A stretch of 64,000 nucleotides of DNA from Autumnicola psychrophila (GTDB taxonomy: Bacteria; Bacteroidota; Bacteroidia; Flavobacteriales; Flavobacteriaceae), in the NCBI RefSeq assembly GCF_031846645.1, contig NZ_JAVRHN010000002.1, positions 62,001-126,000 of the forward strand. The letters are read 5' to 3'. Below, one piece after another: positions 17,217 to 25,706 of the stretch (within the stretch, counting starts at the first letter, position 1; each line of letters begins with the position of its first letter). Below the pieces are notes generated by a model that made no database searches, was not told the DNA's origin, and worked only from the letters and a program-made list of their open reading frames with translations. The position numbers and the translations under genes were made by a program.

Positions 17217-17573
17217 TTAAAGAATGTACTCCTTTTCTATAAAATACTGGACAATAGCTTCCTTCATTAAAACCGATTGCTCTCCAGCCTTTAATACCGG
17301 GAGCTGTTCGATTGTCTTATAATGCGGCCAGCCATCATCATCAAAAAAATCAAATTCATAGTAGCCGTAAGGTTCCAGCAACCGGCAAATAGCAATGTGC
17401 ATTAAATCCAGCTTATGATCTTTTTTAAACTTCCGATGCGGCTGCCCAAGTTCCTGAACCCCAATAATGTAAATTATCGCATCCAGGTCCATTAATTCTC
17501 CATCTGCAAATTGATTAGAAATTTTCTTCTGAAGTACTTCCCAACGCTCCTTTAACTGTTCATCTCTTGCCAT
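17217..17573 (-). CDS. Conserved hypothetical protein
   Basis: A 118-aa soluble, acidic and aromatic-rich protein. Segments such as LMDLDAIIYIIGVQELGQ and YGYYEFDFFDDDGWPHY are distinctive, but no known family is recognised. Its stop codon is immediately followed by the start of the CREST-type gene, so the two are very likely an operon. Confidence 0.7.
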   Translation of the reverse strand: MARDEQLKERWEVLQKKISNQFADGELMDLDAIIYIIGVQELGQPHRKFKKDHKLDLMHIAICRLLEPYGYYEFDFFDDDGWPHYKTIEQLPVLKAGEQSVLMKEAIVQYFIEKEYIL

Positions 17574-17620
17574 GCAGCAAATATAATATTCTTACTTAAT
17601 GAAATTACTATATTTGAAAT

Positions 17621-18154
17621 ATGAATATAATCGATATCGTTTTAGCTCTTATCTTGCTCTATGGTGCAGTAAGAGGTTTCTTTAGAGGAATTTTAGCCGA
17701 ACTTGCATCTCTTGTAGGGATTATTTTAGGGATTTACGGTGCGATAAGGTTCTCACACCTACTAAGTGACGTTCTGGAAAACTATGTAGACTGGGACATG
17801 CAGTATGTGAACCTCCTATCTTTTGCCATTACTTTTTTTATCATTATGTTCCTTGTGTCCCTGGCAGGAAAAATTCTTACCAATATTGCTGCTTTTGCTG
17901 CCCTCGGAATTGTAAACAAAATACTTGGTGCAGGGTTTGGTCTTTTAAAGGTGGCATTTTTAACCAGCGTAATCATTATGTTCTTTAAATCTACCAATGA
18001 AGAAATCGACCTGATACAAGAGGAAGTTCTGGAGGAGTCGGAATTATACGAACCTGTAGAACGCATAGCTCCAATTTTATTACCTTCCATTCTGCGGGAA
18101 GCAAGAGAGAAAAATATTCTTGAAGATCTGGATGAACTTACAGGTGATTTATAA
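17621..18154 (+). CDS. cvpA: CvpA-family membrane protein
   Basis: A 177-aa membrane protein with four hydrophobic segments in the first 130 residues. It opens with the CvpA pattern NIIDIVLALILLYGAVRGFFRGI and continues with acidic, soluble residues at the C-terminus. Homologues support colicin V production and envelope or stress functions; the exact role is unknown. TATATTTG lies at 17609-17616, unusually close to the start codon (leaderless mRNA or a different promoter). Confidence 0.88.
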   Translation: MNIIDIVLALILLYGAVRGFFRGILAELASLVGIILGIYGAIRFSHLLSDVLENYVDWDMQYVNLLSFAITFFIIMFLVSLAGKILTNIAAFAALGIVNKILGAGFGLLKVAFLTSVIIMFFKSTNEEIDLIQEEVLEESELYEPVERIAPILLPSILREAREKNILEDLDELTGDL

Positions 18155-18353
18155 CAAAGATGCTGTTTTCTTTTCCACAAAGTTTGAGAAAATCCGGGTG
18201 GCTGAGCCATTAATACTACTGATATCTCTTTGTCTTATTAGTTCGAGTACTTTATTTTTCTTCTTCCGATAAAATAAAGAGCTGCAACGGCAGGAACCGT
18301 AAAGAAAACATCAAAAAGTATTTTGAAACAGCTTAATTACTTAAATCAAGACA

Positions 18354-18382
18354 TAAAAAAAGGCTGTCTTTGCAGACAACCT
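18354..18382 (-). terminator. Terminator of the carbonic anhydrase gene
   Basis: Read on the minus strand, the inverted repeat AGGTTGTCT/AGACAGCCT is followed by seven T residues. It lies 24 bp after the carbonic anhydrase stop codon. Confidence 0.8.
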
Positions 18383-18406
18383 CTCTTAATACACAATAGA
18401 TTTATT

Positions 18407-18973
18407 TTATAGAAAATCCACTTTACCAGAATCCAGATTATAATAGGCCGGAACGATTTTTACTTTTCCGCTTTCCGAAGCTTCCTTTATAATTGTAGAA
18501 CGGGTTTTAAGTTCTTCGGCAGTTAGCTGTGCGTTCTTCTTCACTACATCATTTACAGGAGCATCCTTACCAGAAGCTGAGATCGCCGGAGCAATATGAG
18601 AAAGAAGGTGGTTTAAATTATAACCGTTATCTCCGCCGCTCATAGCAGCAGTAACAGCACCACAACTTTCATGACCCATTACCACAATAATTTCGGTCCC
18701 CAAATGTGCTACTGCATATTCCATACTTGCGATAGAGGAACTATTTGCCACATTTCCGGCTACCCGCACAGTAAACAATTCACCCAGACCACTATCAAAA
18801 GCAAGTTCCGGCACCACACGGCTATCGGCGCAGCTTAAAACAATGGCGTACGGAGATTGTCCTTTGGTTAATTCCTCTCTTCTTGATTTATCCTGTAATT
18901 TATTTTCTCTTTTATCGGCAGTGAAACGTTCATTACCTTCTTTTAACCTGTTTAATACTTCGTCTTTTGTCAT
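18407..18973 (-). CDS. Beta-class carbonic anhydrase
   Basis: A 188-aa cytoplasmic beta-carbonic anhydrase catalysing CO2 + H2O to bicarbonate. Zinc ligands and the Asp-Arg dyad are visible: C48 and D50-R52 in SCADSRV, H101 and C104 in GHESCGAV. There is no signal peptide. It lies just downstream of a same-strand SulP transporter (106 bp gap). Together they suggest bicarbonate supply for anaplerosis or inorganic carbon balance. Confidence 0.93.
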   Translation of the reverse strand: MTKDEVLNRLKEGNERFTADKRENKLQDKSRREELTKGQSPYAIVLSCADSRVVPELAFDSGLGELFTVRVAGNVANSSSIASMEYAVAHLGTEIIVVMGHESCGAVTAAMSGGDNGYNLNHLLSHIAPAISASGKDAPVNDVVKKNAQLTAEELKTRSTIIKEASESGKVKIVPAYYNLDSGKVDFL

Positions 18974-19079
18974 AATTTCTTTCTTAAATATTTAAATATT
19001 CCTTTAAGATTATCAAATAATTTTAATTAATCAATTCCTGCTGTCTTAAATCAGACAGCATAGAATTGTATCTTCTAAA

Positions 19080-20630
19080 TTAGGCCGGTTTCTTTTCTAA
19101 GGCAAAAAACTCCTTATAACTTTCAGGATTTTCCACTACACCCCGTTCTGAAATTATTTTAATAGATATATTGTTTTCAGCTGCTTTGATCCTGAAATCG
19201 TCAAGAATTTCAATAATATCACTATCAAGATAACGAGATTTTGTAACGTCCATCACTAATAGGGAATCCTTTTCCAGTTTGTTTAATTCTCTTATAATTG
19301 CACCTTTATTAATAAAGGTCACTTCTTCAGCTAAAGTCATTTTAACGATTTTATTACCGTTGTCCTGCTTTTCCATATGCAGGAAATGAGAATTCTGGTA
19401 AGATTTAATCAGAATAATTACAATCCCTACGAGCAATCCTAAGCCAATCCCTACAAGAAGGTCTCCAAAAACGATACCCAACACAGTGATGAAAAACGGT
19501 GCATATTGTTTCCAGCCAGCCTTGAACATCTGAACAAAAAGTTGTGGTTTTGCGAGCTTATAACCCACAAGGAACAGAACTGCAGCAAGTACAGATAATG
19601 GAATAAAATTTAGTACCGTTGGAATTACTATTACAGAGATCAACAATAAAAATCCATGAATAATAGCCGACATTTTGGTTTGTCCCCCGGACTGGATATT
19701 TGCCGAACTTCTTACGATCACCTGGGTAATAGGTAAGCCTCCAATAAAACCTGAAATTAAATTTCCGGTTCCCTGTGCAAACAGTTCGCGGTTAGTAGGC
19801 GTAGTTCTTTTATGAGGATCCAGTTTATCTGTTGCTTCAACACATAAAAGTGTTTCCAAACTGGCAACAAGTGCAATTGTAAAAGCAGTGATCCATATTT
19901 CTGCACTACCAATCATACTGAAGGAGGGAAAAGTGAATTGTCCAATGAATGAATCAAGACTATCAGGAACCGGAACGTTTACCAGGAACTTTTCATCAAT
20001 TGCCAAGGTTGAATCGCGGGTTACGAGGTAAAAAACAATTCCTAATACTACAGCTACAAGAGGCCCCTGAATTAACCTAAAGATTTTGTTTTTCTTGGTT
20101 AGCACAGAATCCCAAAGAACAAGGATCCCCAAACCTATTATGGCTATTATGGTGGCTCCCGGACTTATGTTTTCAAAAGCGTTCCAAAATCCTTCTAAGG
20201 AATATATGTCCCCGAGGTTTCCGTCATATCCAAAGAAGTGCGGGATCTGTTTAAGGATAATAATAATTCCAATTCCCGTTAACATCCCCTTAATTACGGA
20301 AGACGGAAAATAATAACCAATAATTCCGGCTTTGAGAACCCCAAATAAAATTTGAATGGCTCCTGCCAGAACAACAGCCAAGAGAAAATCCTGGTAACTT
20401 CCTAAACTAACAATAGCGGCAAGTACGATTGCCGCAAGACCGGCAGCAGGGCCACTTACTCCTACGCTGGATCCACTCATGGCTCCAACTACTATACCTC
20501 CTACAATTCCGGCAATAAGACCGGAGAAAAGAGGTGCCCCGCTAGCAAGCGCAATTCCTAAACAAAGTGGTAAGGCAACAAAAAATACAACTATACTTGC
20601 GGGTAAATCTTTATTAAGATTCTTAAACAT
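19080..20630 (-). CDS. SulP-family anion transporter with STAS domain (probable bicarbonate carrier)
   Basis: A 516-aa inner-membrane transporter. About 10-12 hydrophobic segments fill residues 10-425 with the SulP features LPLCLGIALASGAPLFSGL near the start, and a short STAS domain occupies residues about 435-510 (LLVMDVTKSRYLDSDIIEIL). SulP proteins move sulfate, bicarbonate or other anions. The adjacent carbonic anhydrase favours bicarbonate (BicA-like), which is inference from context. No sulfate-assimilation gene is near. Confidence 0.88.
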   Translation of the reverse strand: MFKNLNKDLPASIVVFFVALPLCLGIALASGAPLFSGLIAGIVGGIVVGAMSGSSVGVSGPAAGLAAIVLAAIVSLGSYQDFLLAVVLAGAIQILFGVLKAGIIGYYFPSSVIKGMLTGIGIIIILKQIPHFFGYDGNLGDIYSLEGFWNAFENISPGATIIAIIGLGILVLWDSVLTKKNKIFRLIQGPLVAVVLGIVFYLVTRDSTLAIDEKFLVNVPVPDSLDSFIGQFTFPSFSMIGSAEIWITAFTIALVASLETLLCVEATDKLDPHKRTTPTNRELFAQGTGNLISGFIGGLPITQVIVRSSANIQSGGQTKMSAIIHGFLLLISVIVIPTVLNFIPLSVLAAVLFLVGYKLAKPQLFVQMFKAGWKQYAPFFITVLGIVFGDLLVGIGLGLLVGIVIILIKSYQNSHFLHMEKQDNGNKIVKMTLAEEVTFINKGAIIRELNKLEKDSLLVMDVTKSRYLDSDIIEILDDFRIKAAENNISIKIISERGVVENPESYKEFFALEKKPA

Positions 20631-20798
20631 AATATCTACGTATTATTAGCAGAGTTTATTTCTGCTTTAAAATGAATAACTAAAAAATTTGAGAGGATTT
20701 TTGTAGAAAGATAAAGCTTGCTATTACCTATATAGCATATCAAGACAGTGCCGTTCTTCTTATAGACGGCGCATAAAATCCTTAGAAAACGTAGTGTA

Positions 20799-21080
20799 TT
20801 ATACGATTTTTGGAGGTGGGGAGACCACTTCTAAAAACACATTGTGATAATTTAAATGGAAGTAGTTGTCAACGAATTTTCGCTCCTGTAAAAAATGAAT
20901 ACTTTCGTAATTGGAATTGTGATCTTTTTCAAAGTTAAATTCAAAAAAATTATATCCTGACGAATTTTCTTCTTCATTGACTAAAAAAGCCGCAGATACA
21001 TCAACGGATTTATCGATGCACACCACAATCGTAGGTGTTGCCAGAAAGGCAAGAAAAAGAAAGGATAATATGAAAGCCAT
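20799..21080 (-). CDS. Small secreted or membrane-anchored hypothetical protein
   Basis: The start at 21080 (MAFILSFLFLAFLATPTIVV) is chosen because a -7 box overlaps the alternative start at 21098. The product is 93 aa with one N-terminal hydrophobic segment (about 2-21). The rest is acidic and aromatic, ending in VVSPPPKIV. The family resembles small periplasmic proteins found in flavobacteria near metal-efflux genes, but no such genes are present here. Function unknown. Confidence 0.6.
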   Translation of the reverse strand: MAFILSFLFLAFLATPTIVVCIDKSVDVSAAFLVNEEENSSGYNFFEFNFEKDHNSNYESIHFLQERKFVDNYFHLNYHNVFLEVVSPPPKIV

Positions 21081-21095
21081 TTTTTTCACGAAATA

Positions 21096-21125
21096 CAAAA
21101 ATAGGATAATTTAATTAACGATCAA
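21096..21125 (-). promoter_or_regulatory. Promoter of the small secreted protein gene
   Basis: On the minus strand, TTG at 21125-21123 (-33) and TATTTTTG at 21103-21096 (-7, TAnnTTTG) are separated by 19 bp. This fixes the downstream start codon at 21080. Confidence 0.6.
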
Positions 21126-21168
21126 GTTTATGTTCTATACTTTATCATTAATTAAACATGACATTCTT

Positions 21169-21915
21169 TTAAAGGACCTTTACATCGTCCCGTAACATCC
21201 ATCCCTGATCACCATTTGCGAGTTCAATTTTAATCCATTCCTGATAGGTTTCCAGTACTTTCGTTTTTGTGCCCTCGTGCAGGACAAATGCTTCTTCGCC
21301 TCTAACCGATGGTTCATTCTTAACCTGAGCTTGCTGACTAAAAATTATAGCAAACTGATTGTTTTCCTGAATTTCCTCTTTCGCATAGACAAAGTAAAGG
21401 CTGGCAAAACAGCACACCACAGCCGCCACAGACATTCCAAAAAGTATTCTTTTTACCAGAGGCTTGCTCATATAATAATATGCGAGGAATAAGCCGGTAA
21501 AAAGCAATGAAAAGAAAATGGCAAATTTCGCCCACGAATTTGCACTAAAGCTAGAAATAAAGCCATCCAAATATTTTCGGAAACCTGTTTGCTCTACTTC
21601 TTCAATGGCATCCAGAGCCATACTTCTGGCGAACTCAATATTATTGTTGATATCAGAATCTCCCGGATCTAATTGCAATGCTTTTTCGTAATTATAAATG
21701 CTCGGGGCGATCTGGTTCAATTTATAATGGGCATTACCGAGATTATAATATAAGGCTGCAGATATTTCTCCGGACTCTAATATCTGTTCATACTTCTGGA
21801 CTGCCTGCTCATAATTGCCTTCTGCGTAGGCAGTATTTGCTTCTTCAAACAACTCCTCATTTTGCGCAAACAGGGAGACTGAAAAAAAGAAAAGTATGTA
21901 AAGTAAATTCTTCAT
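21169..21915 (-). CDS. batE: BatE: TPR and SH3-like protein of the Bat operon
   Basis: A 248-aa envelope protein. It has a signal peptide (MKNLLYILFFFSVSLFAQ), two to three TPR repeats (about residues 20-105, for example ALYYNLGNAHYKLNQIAPSI), two transmembrane segments (about 132-150 and 158-176), and a C-terminal bacterial SH3-like domain (about 185-248, KVLETYQEWIKIELANGDQG). It is the last gene of the Bat operon, 2 bp after batD. Confidence 0.9.
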   Translation of the reverse strand: MKNLLYILFFFSVSLFAQNEELFEEANTAYAEGNYEQAVQKYEQILESGEISAALYYNLGNAHYKLNQIAPSIYNYEKALQLDPGDSDINNNIEFARSMALDAIEEVEQTGFRKYLDGFISSFSANSWAKFAIFFSLLFTGLFLAYYYMSKPLVKRILFGMSVAAVVCCFASLYFVYAKEEIQENNQFAIIFSQQAQVKNEPSVRGEEAFVLHEGTKTKVLETYQEWIKIELANGDQGWMLRDDVKVL

Positions 21916-21917
21916 TT

Positions 21918-23678
21918 CTAAATTTGTTTGTCTAAGGTTGAAATTACTGCTGCTGCTTTCTCGTAATCCTGCTTCATAGTCACAGAAGAAGCCGGGGTAT
22001 AACGTGCAAATTCACAACTCTCGAGCAAGCTTATAAACTCCTTAATAGTAGACTCATCTACCCCCCGGGAAGCCAACACTTCTTTAATTCTATCCTTACT
22101 CATTTCACTGGTCTGGATATGAAGCTTTGCTTTTAAATAGTTATGCATTGCCTTTTCCAGGGCTACATAGAATACAGCCTGATCACCAAGGTTCTTTTTT
22201 GCTTCTGAAAGATATTTTCTTGCAAGCCTGTCTGCCCGTTTCCTTCTGTTTCCCACTTCATCACTTGCAATCGCTTCACGTTTTTTTCCGAAGAGGATAA
22301 CAAGGGGTATAATAAGCGCTGGTAACAATACCATCCCCCAGAAGGAGACAGATTTAAAAAATTCCTGCTGCTCAATCGGTCTTAAATCAGTGTTTAATTT
22401 TATATATCTAAACTGCTCTCCACTTGAAGCTACTGCCTGTTTATTAGAGGAAAATCCTCCCGATGAACCTGTTGCTGCGACCGGTCCTTCTTCCACCTCA
22501 AGCAGGATTTCTTCTGAAGTTATTGTTTTATAAGTCTCGCTATCCAGATCAAAATAAGAAAAGTCTAAAGCAGGAACAGGATATTTCCCTTTTCGGGTTG
22601 GAACAATAGTATAATTCTTTGAGATGCTTCCCTGCATACCGTTCAAAGTAGTATTTACATTTTCTGAACGTTCCGGCTCATAAATCTCAAGAGAAGCCGG
22701 AACGGAAAGATCCGGAAGCTCAAATAACTTCAGATTTCCATTACCTCTTACTTCTACTGTAGCCTGTAAAGATTCTGAAGCATCCAGAGTCTTCTTGCTG
22801 GTTGTAACTTCAAAATCAAAATCACCGACTGCACCAGTAAAATCTGCAGGCTTACCTTCCAGAGGCAAAGGTTTAACATCTATAGTTCTGCTTCCCGCAG
22901 CAACTGTCTTTTGCACCGTGCGGTAAATTCTACTTCCAAAGATATCCCTTCTTTCACTTGGAACATCTACAGATACAGATAGTGCCAGAGGCTCTATGTC
23001 TAACTCCCCTGTTTTCTGCGGATATAAAACTGTTTTTCTTAATACCACATACCTGTATGGTTGACCCTTATATTCGCCATTTTCTGCGCGTAGCTGCCTG
23101 ATATCTATATTCTGGCTCCAGAAGTCACTGAATTTTGGATCGTCAATCACGCTCCAGTTACTCACACTAATACTGGGACTCACATAAAGCTTGTAAACTA
23201 CAGTGATCGCCTCATTAAGGTAAGGATTACCGTTAGAGACCTCGGCTACAAGGTGGAGGTTTTCTGAAGCGACTATGTCTGTATTAGAACCAGATTCAGA
23301 CTCCTCCACAGCTGCCGTAACTTCAATGTCTATGGGAGAGGTTTTATAAATTTTATCATCAACTTCAATTTCTGCCTGACCTATTGTCAAATTCCCGCGT
23401 GATTCCGGCTGAAGAAAATAGGTATAGGTTTTAGAATAAGAACCTTTACCATTAACAATACTTCTGCTAACAGATTGATTTGGGCCGCCAATAATTCGGA
23501 AACCATTAAAGGAAGGTGGACGAAAATTATCGCCATCCTGGTTCATTTCAAAATCCACGCGCAAGCGTTCGTTTATCCCCAGCCTCTCCTTACTTACGTT
23601 AGCCTCGAACCTTACCTGTGCCTGCAGCAGGTTGGCAGTAAATAAAAATAAACTTATAAATAATATTTTCAATTTCAT
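21918..23678 (-). CDS. batD: BatD, oxygen-tolerance membrane protein
   Basis: A 586-aa protein. It has a signal peptide (ending LLQAQ), a long extracytoplasmic region of beta-sandwich-type repeats (residues about 20-430) containing the BatD signature GPNQSVSRSIVNGKGSYSKT, one transmembrane helix (about 445-465), and a cytoplasmic helical tail. BatD family members act with BatA/B and MoxR in the envelope of Bacteroidota and spirochaetes; a stress or aerotolerance role was reported but is debated. It is separated from batC by 42 bp. Confidence 0.9.
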   Translation of the reverse strand: MKLKILFISLFLFTANLLQAQVRFEANVSKERLGINERLRVDFEMNQDGDNFRPPSFNGFRIIGGPNQSVSRSIVNGKGSYSKTYTYFLQPESRGNLTIGQAEIEVDDKIYKTSPIDIEVTAAVEESESGSNTDIVASENLHLVAEVSNGNPYLNEAITVVYKLYVSPSISVSNWSVIDDPKFSDFWSQNIDIRQLRAENGEYKGQPYRYVVLRKTVLYPQKTGELDIEPLALSVSVDVPSERRDIFGSRIYRTVQKTVAAGSRTIDVKPLPLEGKPADFTGAVGDFDFEVTTSKKTLDASESLQATVEVRGNGNLKLFELPDLSVPASLEIYEPERSENVNTTLNGMQGSISKNYTIVPTRKGKYPVPALDFSYFDLDSETYKTITSEEILLEVEEGPVAATGSSGGFSSNKQAVASSGEQFRYIKLNTDLRPIEQQEFFKSVSFWGMVLLPALIIPLVILFGKKREAIASDEVGNRRKRADRLARKYLSEAKKNLGDQAVFYVALEKAMHNYLKAKLHIQTSEMSKDRIKEVLASRGVDESTIKEFISLLESCEFARYTPASSVTMKQDYEKAAAVISTLDKQI

Positions 23679-23720
23679 TTTCTATCCTCTTATTGGGATT
23701 GAATAAATATTAAAACAGCA

Positions 23721-24599
23721 CTACCAGTCTTTCTCAGACTGTACTTTAACCCCTTTGGCCTTTTCAGCATTTATTTTATCCTGAACTTTCTTTTCTTCAT
23801 TATCCATTGCATTCAGCAAACTCTTTATTTGTTGAGGTGATAATTGTCCCTGCGCAGGTTGCTGCTGCTGAGGCTGTTTCTCCTGCTCCTCTCCATTTTC
23901 GCCTTTATCCTGCTGCTCTTTTTGATCCTGCTTTTCCTTATCCTGATCGCCTTTATCCTGGCTATCCTTATTCTCGTTCTCTCCTTCATCTTGTGGCTGG
24001 TTGTCCTGGTTCTCCTTATCACCGCCTTCACCATCTTTGTTCTGATCGTCCTGGTTTTCCTGCTGATCTTTATTTTCTTCCTGATCTTCGTTCTGGTCCT
24101 GGTTTTGATCCTGATTTTGCTGCTCTTCTTCCAACATTTTCTTCGCCAATGCTAAATTATAGCGGGTCTCTTCATCTGAAGGGTTATTTCTTAAAGCATT
24201 TTTATAAGCTTCTATAGCTTCCTGATATTTCTTCTGCTTCATAAAGGAATTTCCAAGATTATGATTAATCCTGTGCTTCTCATCTTTACTTCCTGAAATT
24301 TCGTGCGCTTGTTTCAGGCGGTTTGCAGCTTCAGGCGTCTTTTCTTTGTTATAGTAAAGATTGCCCAAATTGTATTTTGCCGCAGTATTTGAAGGATCTT
24401 TGGCAATAGCTTTTCTATAGGAAGCTTCTGCCGAGGCAAAATCGTTTTCCCCCATGGCATTTTCAGCCTCTCTGAGATACTCATTCACTTCCCTTTCAAT
24501 CTTCTTTGGATTTTCCTGAGCCGTAAGCACAGAAAAACATGAGGTAATTGCTACAAAAAGTACCGTTGCTAAACTTTTATATTTTAAATTGTTTTCCAT
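23721..24599 (-). CDS. batC: BatC: TPR protein with very acidic Q/N-rich tail
   Basis: The ATG at 24599 is preferred because it follows AAGGAGG, a strong ribosome-binding site unusual for this phylum, and lies one base after the batB stop. The product is 292 aa. It has a hydrophobic signal segment (about 10-27) and TPR repeats (about 42-160, AKYNLGNLYYNKEKTPEAA). Residues about 160-255 consist almost only of D, E, K, N, Q and G. A short helical end follows (SPQQIKSLLNAMDNEEKKVQ). It is expected to scaffold the VWA proteins BatA and BatB. Confidence 0.88.
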   Translation of the reverse strand: MENNLKYKSLATVLFVAITSCFSVLTAQENPKKIEREVNEYLREAENAMGENDFASAEASYRKAIAKDPSNTAAKYNLGNLYYNKEKTPEAANRLKQAHEISGSKDEKHRINHNLGNSFMKQKKYQEAIEAYKNALRNNPSDEETRYNLALAKKMLEEEQQNQDQNQDQNEDQEENKDQQENQDDQNKDGEGGDKENQDNQPQDEGENENKDSQDKGDQDKEKQDQKEQQDKGENGEEQEKQPQQQQPAQGQLSPQQIKSLLNAMDNEEKKVQDKINAEKAKGVKVQSEKDW

Positions 24600-24600
24600 T

Positions 24601-25647
24601 CTAATCCTCCTTTCGCTTTCTTTCATTAAACAGATTCAACTTCCTTACCCATGCCGTACTACGTTCCAGCAAAAATATATCCAGAAACAGTAATAACAAT
24701 CCTAATGCCAAAAACCACTGAAACTGAGATTGAAAGTCGGCAAATTGTTTTGCTTCAAATTCAGATTTTTCGATATTTTGGAGTATTTCCTGTACCTCAT
24801 CTGTCACCTGAGCAGTACTGTTACCTTCAATATACTCGCCATTTGCTTCAGAAGCAATTTCCTGAAGCGTCTCCGGAACAAGTTTCGTAATTACAGTTTC
24901 TCCTGCATTGTCCTTCTTGTAATTAAGCACTACTCCGTTCTTTTTTACAGGTATTGGCCCACCTTTTTCGGTCCCTACACCAATAGTAATGATCTTAATT
25001 CCCGCTTCTGCAGCCTTTTCAGCAACATCTTCCATATTTCCTTCATGATCCTCTCCATCACTAATGATAAATAAAACCCTGTTGGTTTGCTCCTCATCAT
25101 CATAATAGGTTGTGGCAAGGTCTATGGCATCACCAATAGCTGTTCCCTGGGACGAAATCATGTCTGTATTAAGCGCCTGTAGAAACATTTTGGCCGCAGC
25201 ATAATCTGTCGTGATTGGCAATTGCGGAAATGCGCTTCCGGCATAGGCAATAATTCCCACCCTGTCACTACCAAGGTCATTAAGAATTTGCGTAACCAGC
25301 TGTTTGGATTTCTCAAGCCGGTTAGGTGCTATATCTTCTGCCTCCATACTTTTAGAGACATCAACTGCAAACACAATATCAACACCTTCTCTTTTAACCG
25401 TTTCCAGCTTTGAGCCCATTTTAGGGTTTACAAGAGCCACTACCATACTTCCAATCGCAAGTAGAATAACGATTAACTTTAATACAGGTTTAAATCGTGA
25501 TCTGTGTGGCGTTAGATAGGCCAATAGGCTGGAGTCTGCGAATTTTTTCTGAGTACGTCTTTGCCAGAATATAAGAAACAGAAACAGCAGCACTACCACC
25601 GGAATGGCAAGTAAAAGCCAGAAATATATTTTCTCTTCTAAAACCAT
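24601..25647 (-). CDS. batB: BatB: VWA-domain membrane protein
   Basis: A 348-aa protein with two N-terminal hydrophobic segments (about 8-28 and 58-75), a von Willebrand A domain (about 88-290) and a C-terminal transmembrane helix (about 310-330). The metal-ion-dependent adhesion site is intact: DVSKS (DxSxS, about residues 93-97), a Thr near TTDYAA, and ISDGEDHEG. The BatB tag MEAEDIAPNRLEKSKQ follows the MIDAS. It is coupled to batC (one base apart). Confidence 0.92.
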   Translation of the reverse strand: MVLEEKIYFWLLLAIPVVVLLFLFLIFWQRRTQKKFADSSLLAYLTPHRSRFKPVLKLIVILLAIGSMVVALVNPKMGSKLETVKREGVDIVFAVDVSKSMEAEDIAPNRLEKSKQLVTQILNDLGSDRVGIIAYAGSAFPQLPITTDYAAAKMFLQALNTDMISSQGTAIGDAIDLATTYYDDEEQTNRVLFIISDGEDHEGNMEDVAEKAAEAGIKIITIGVGTEKGGPIPVKKNGVVLNYKKDNAGETVITKLVPETLQEIASEANGEYIEGNSTAQVTDEVQEILQNIEKSEFEAKQFADFQSQFQWFLALGLLLLFLDIFLLERSTAWVRKLNLFNERKRKED

Positions 25648-25706
25648 TTTTTAACTAGTTAATGCTATTAAATCTTAATACCTGCTTTTATTCTCTAAAA
25701 CATTTT

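Noticed and set aside
18170..18330. Minus-strand frame with a hydrophobic segment and RRKNK next to the carbonic anhydrase
   Set aside because: It reads as a membrane-protein piece but has no start codon after the preceding stop and no recognised family; at most a decayed fragment.
23807..24217. Leu-rich frames opposite batC
   Set aside because: They are the reverse reading of the Q/E/D/K-rich codons of the BatC tail; their membrane-helix look is a codon artefact.
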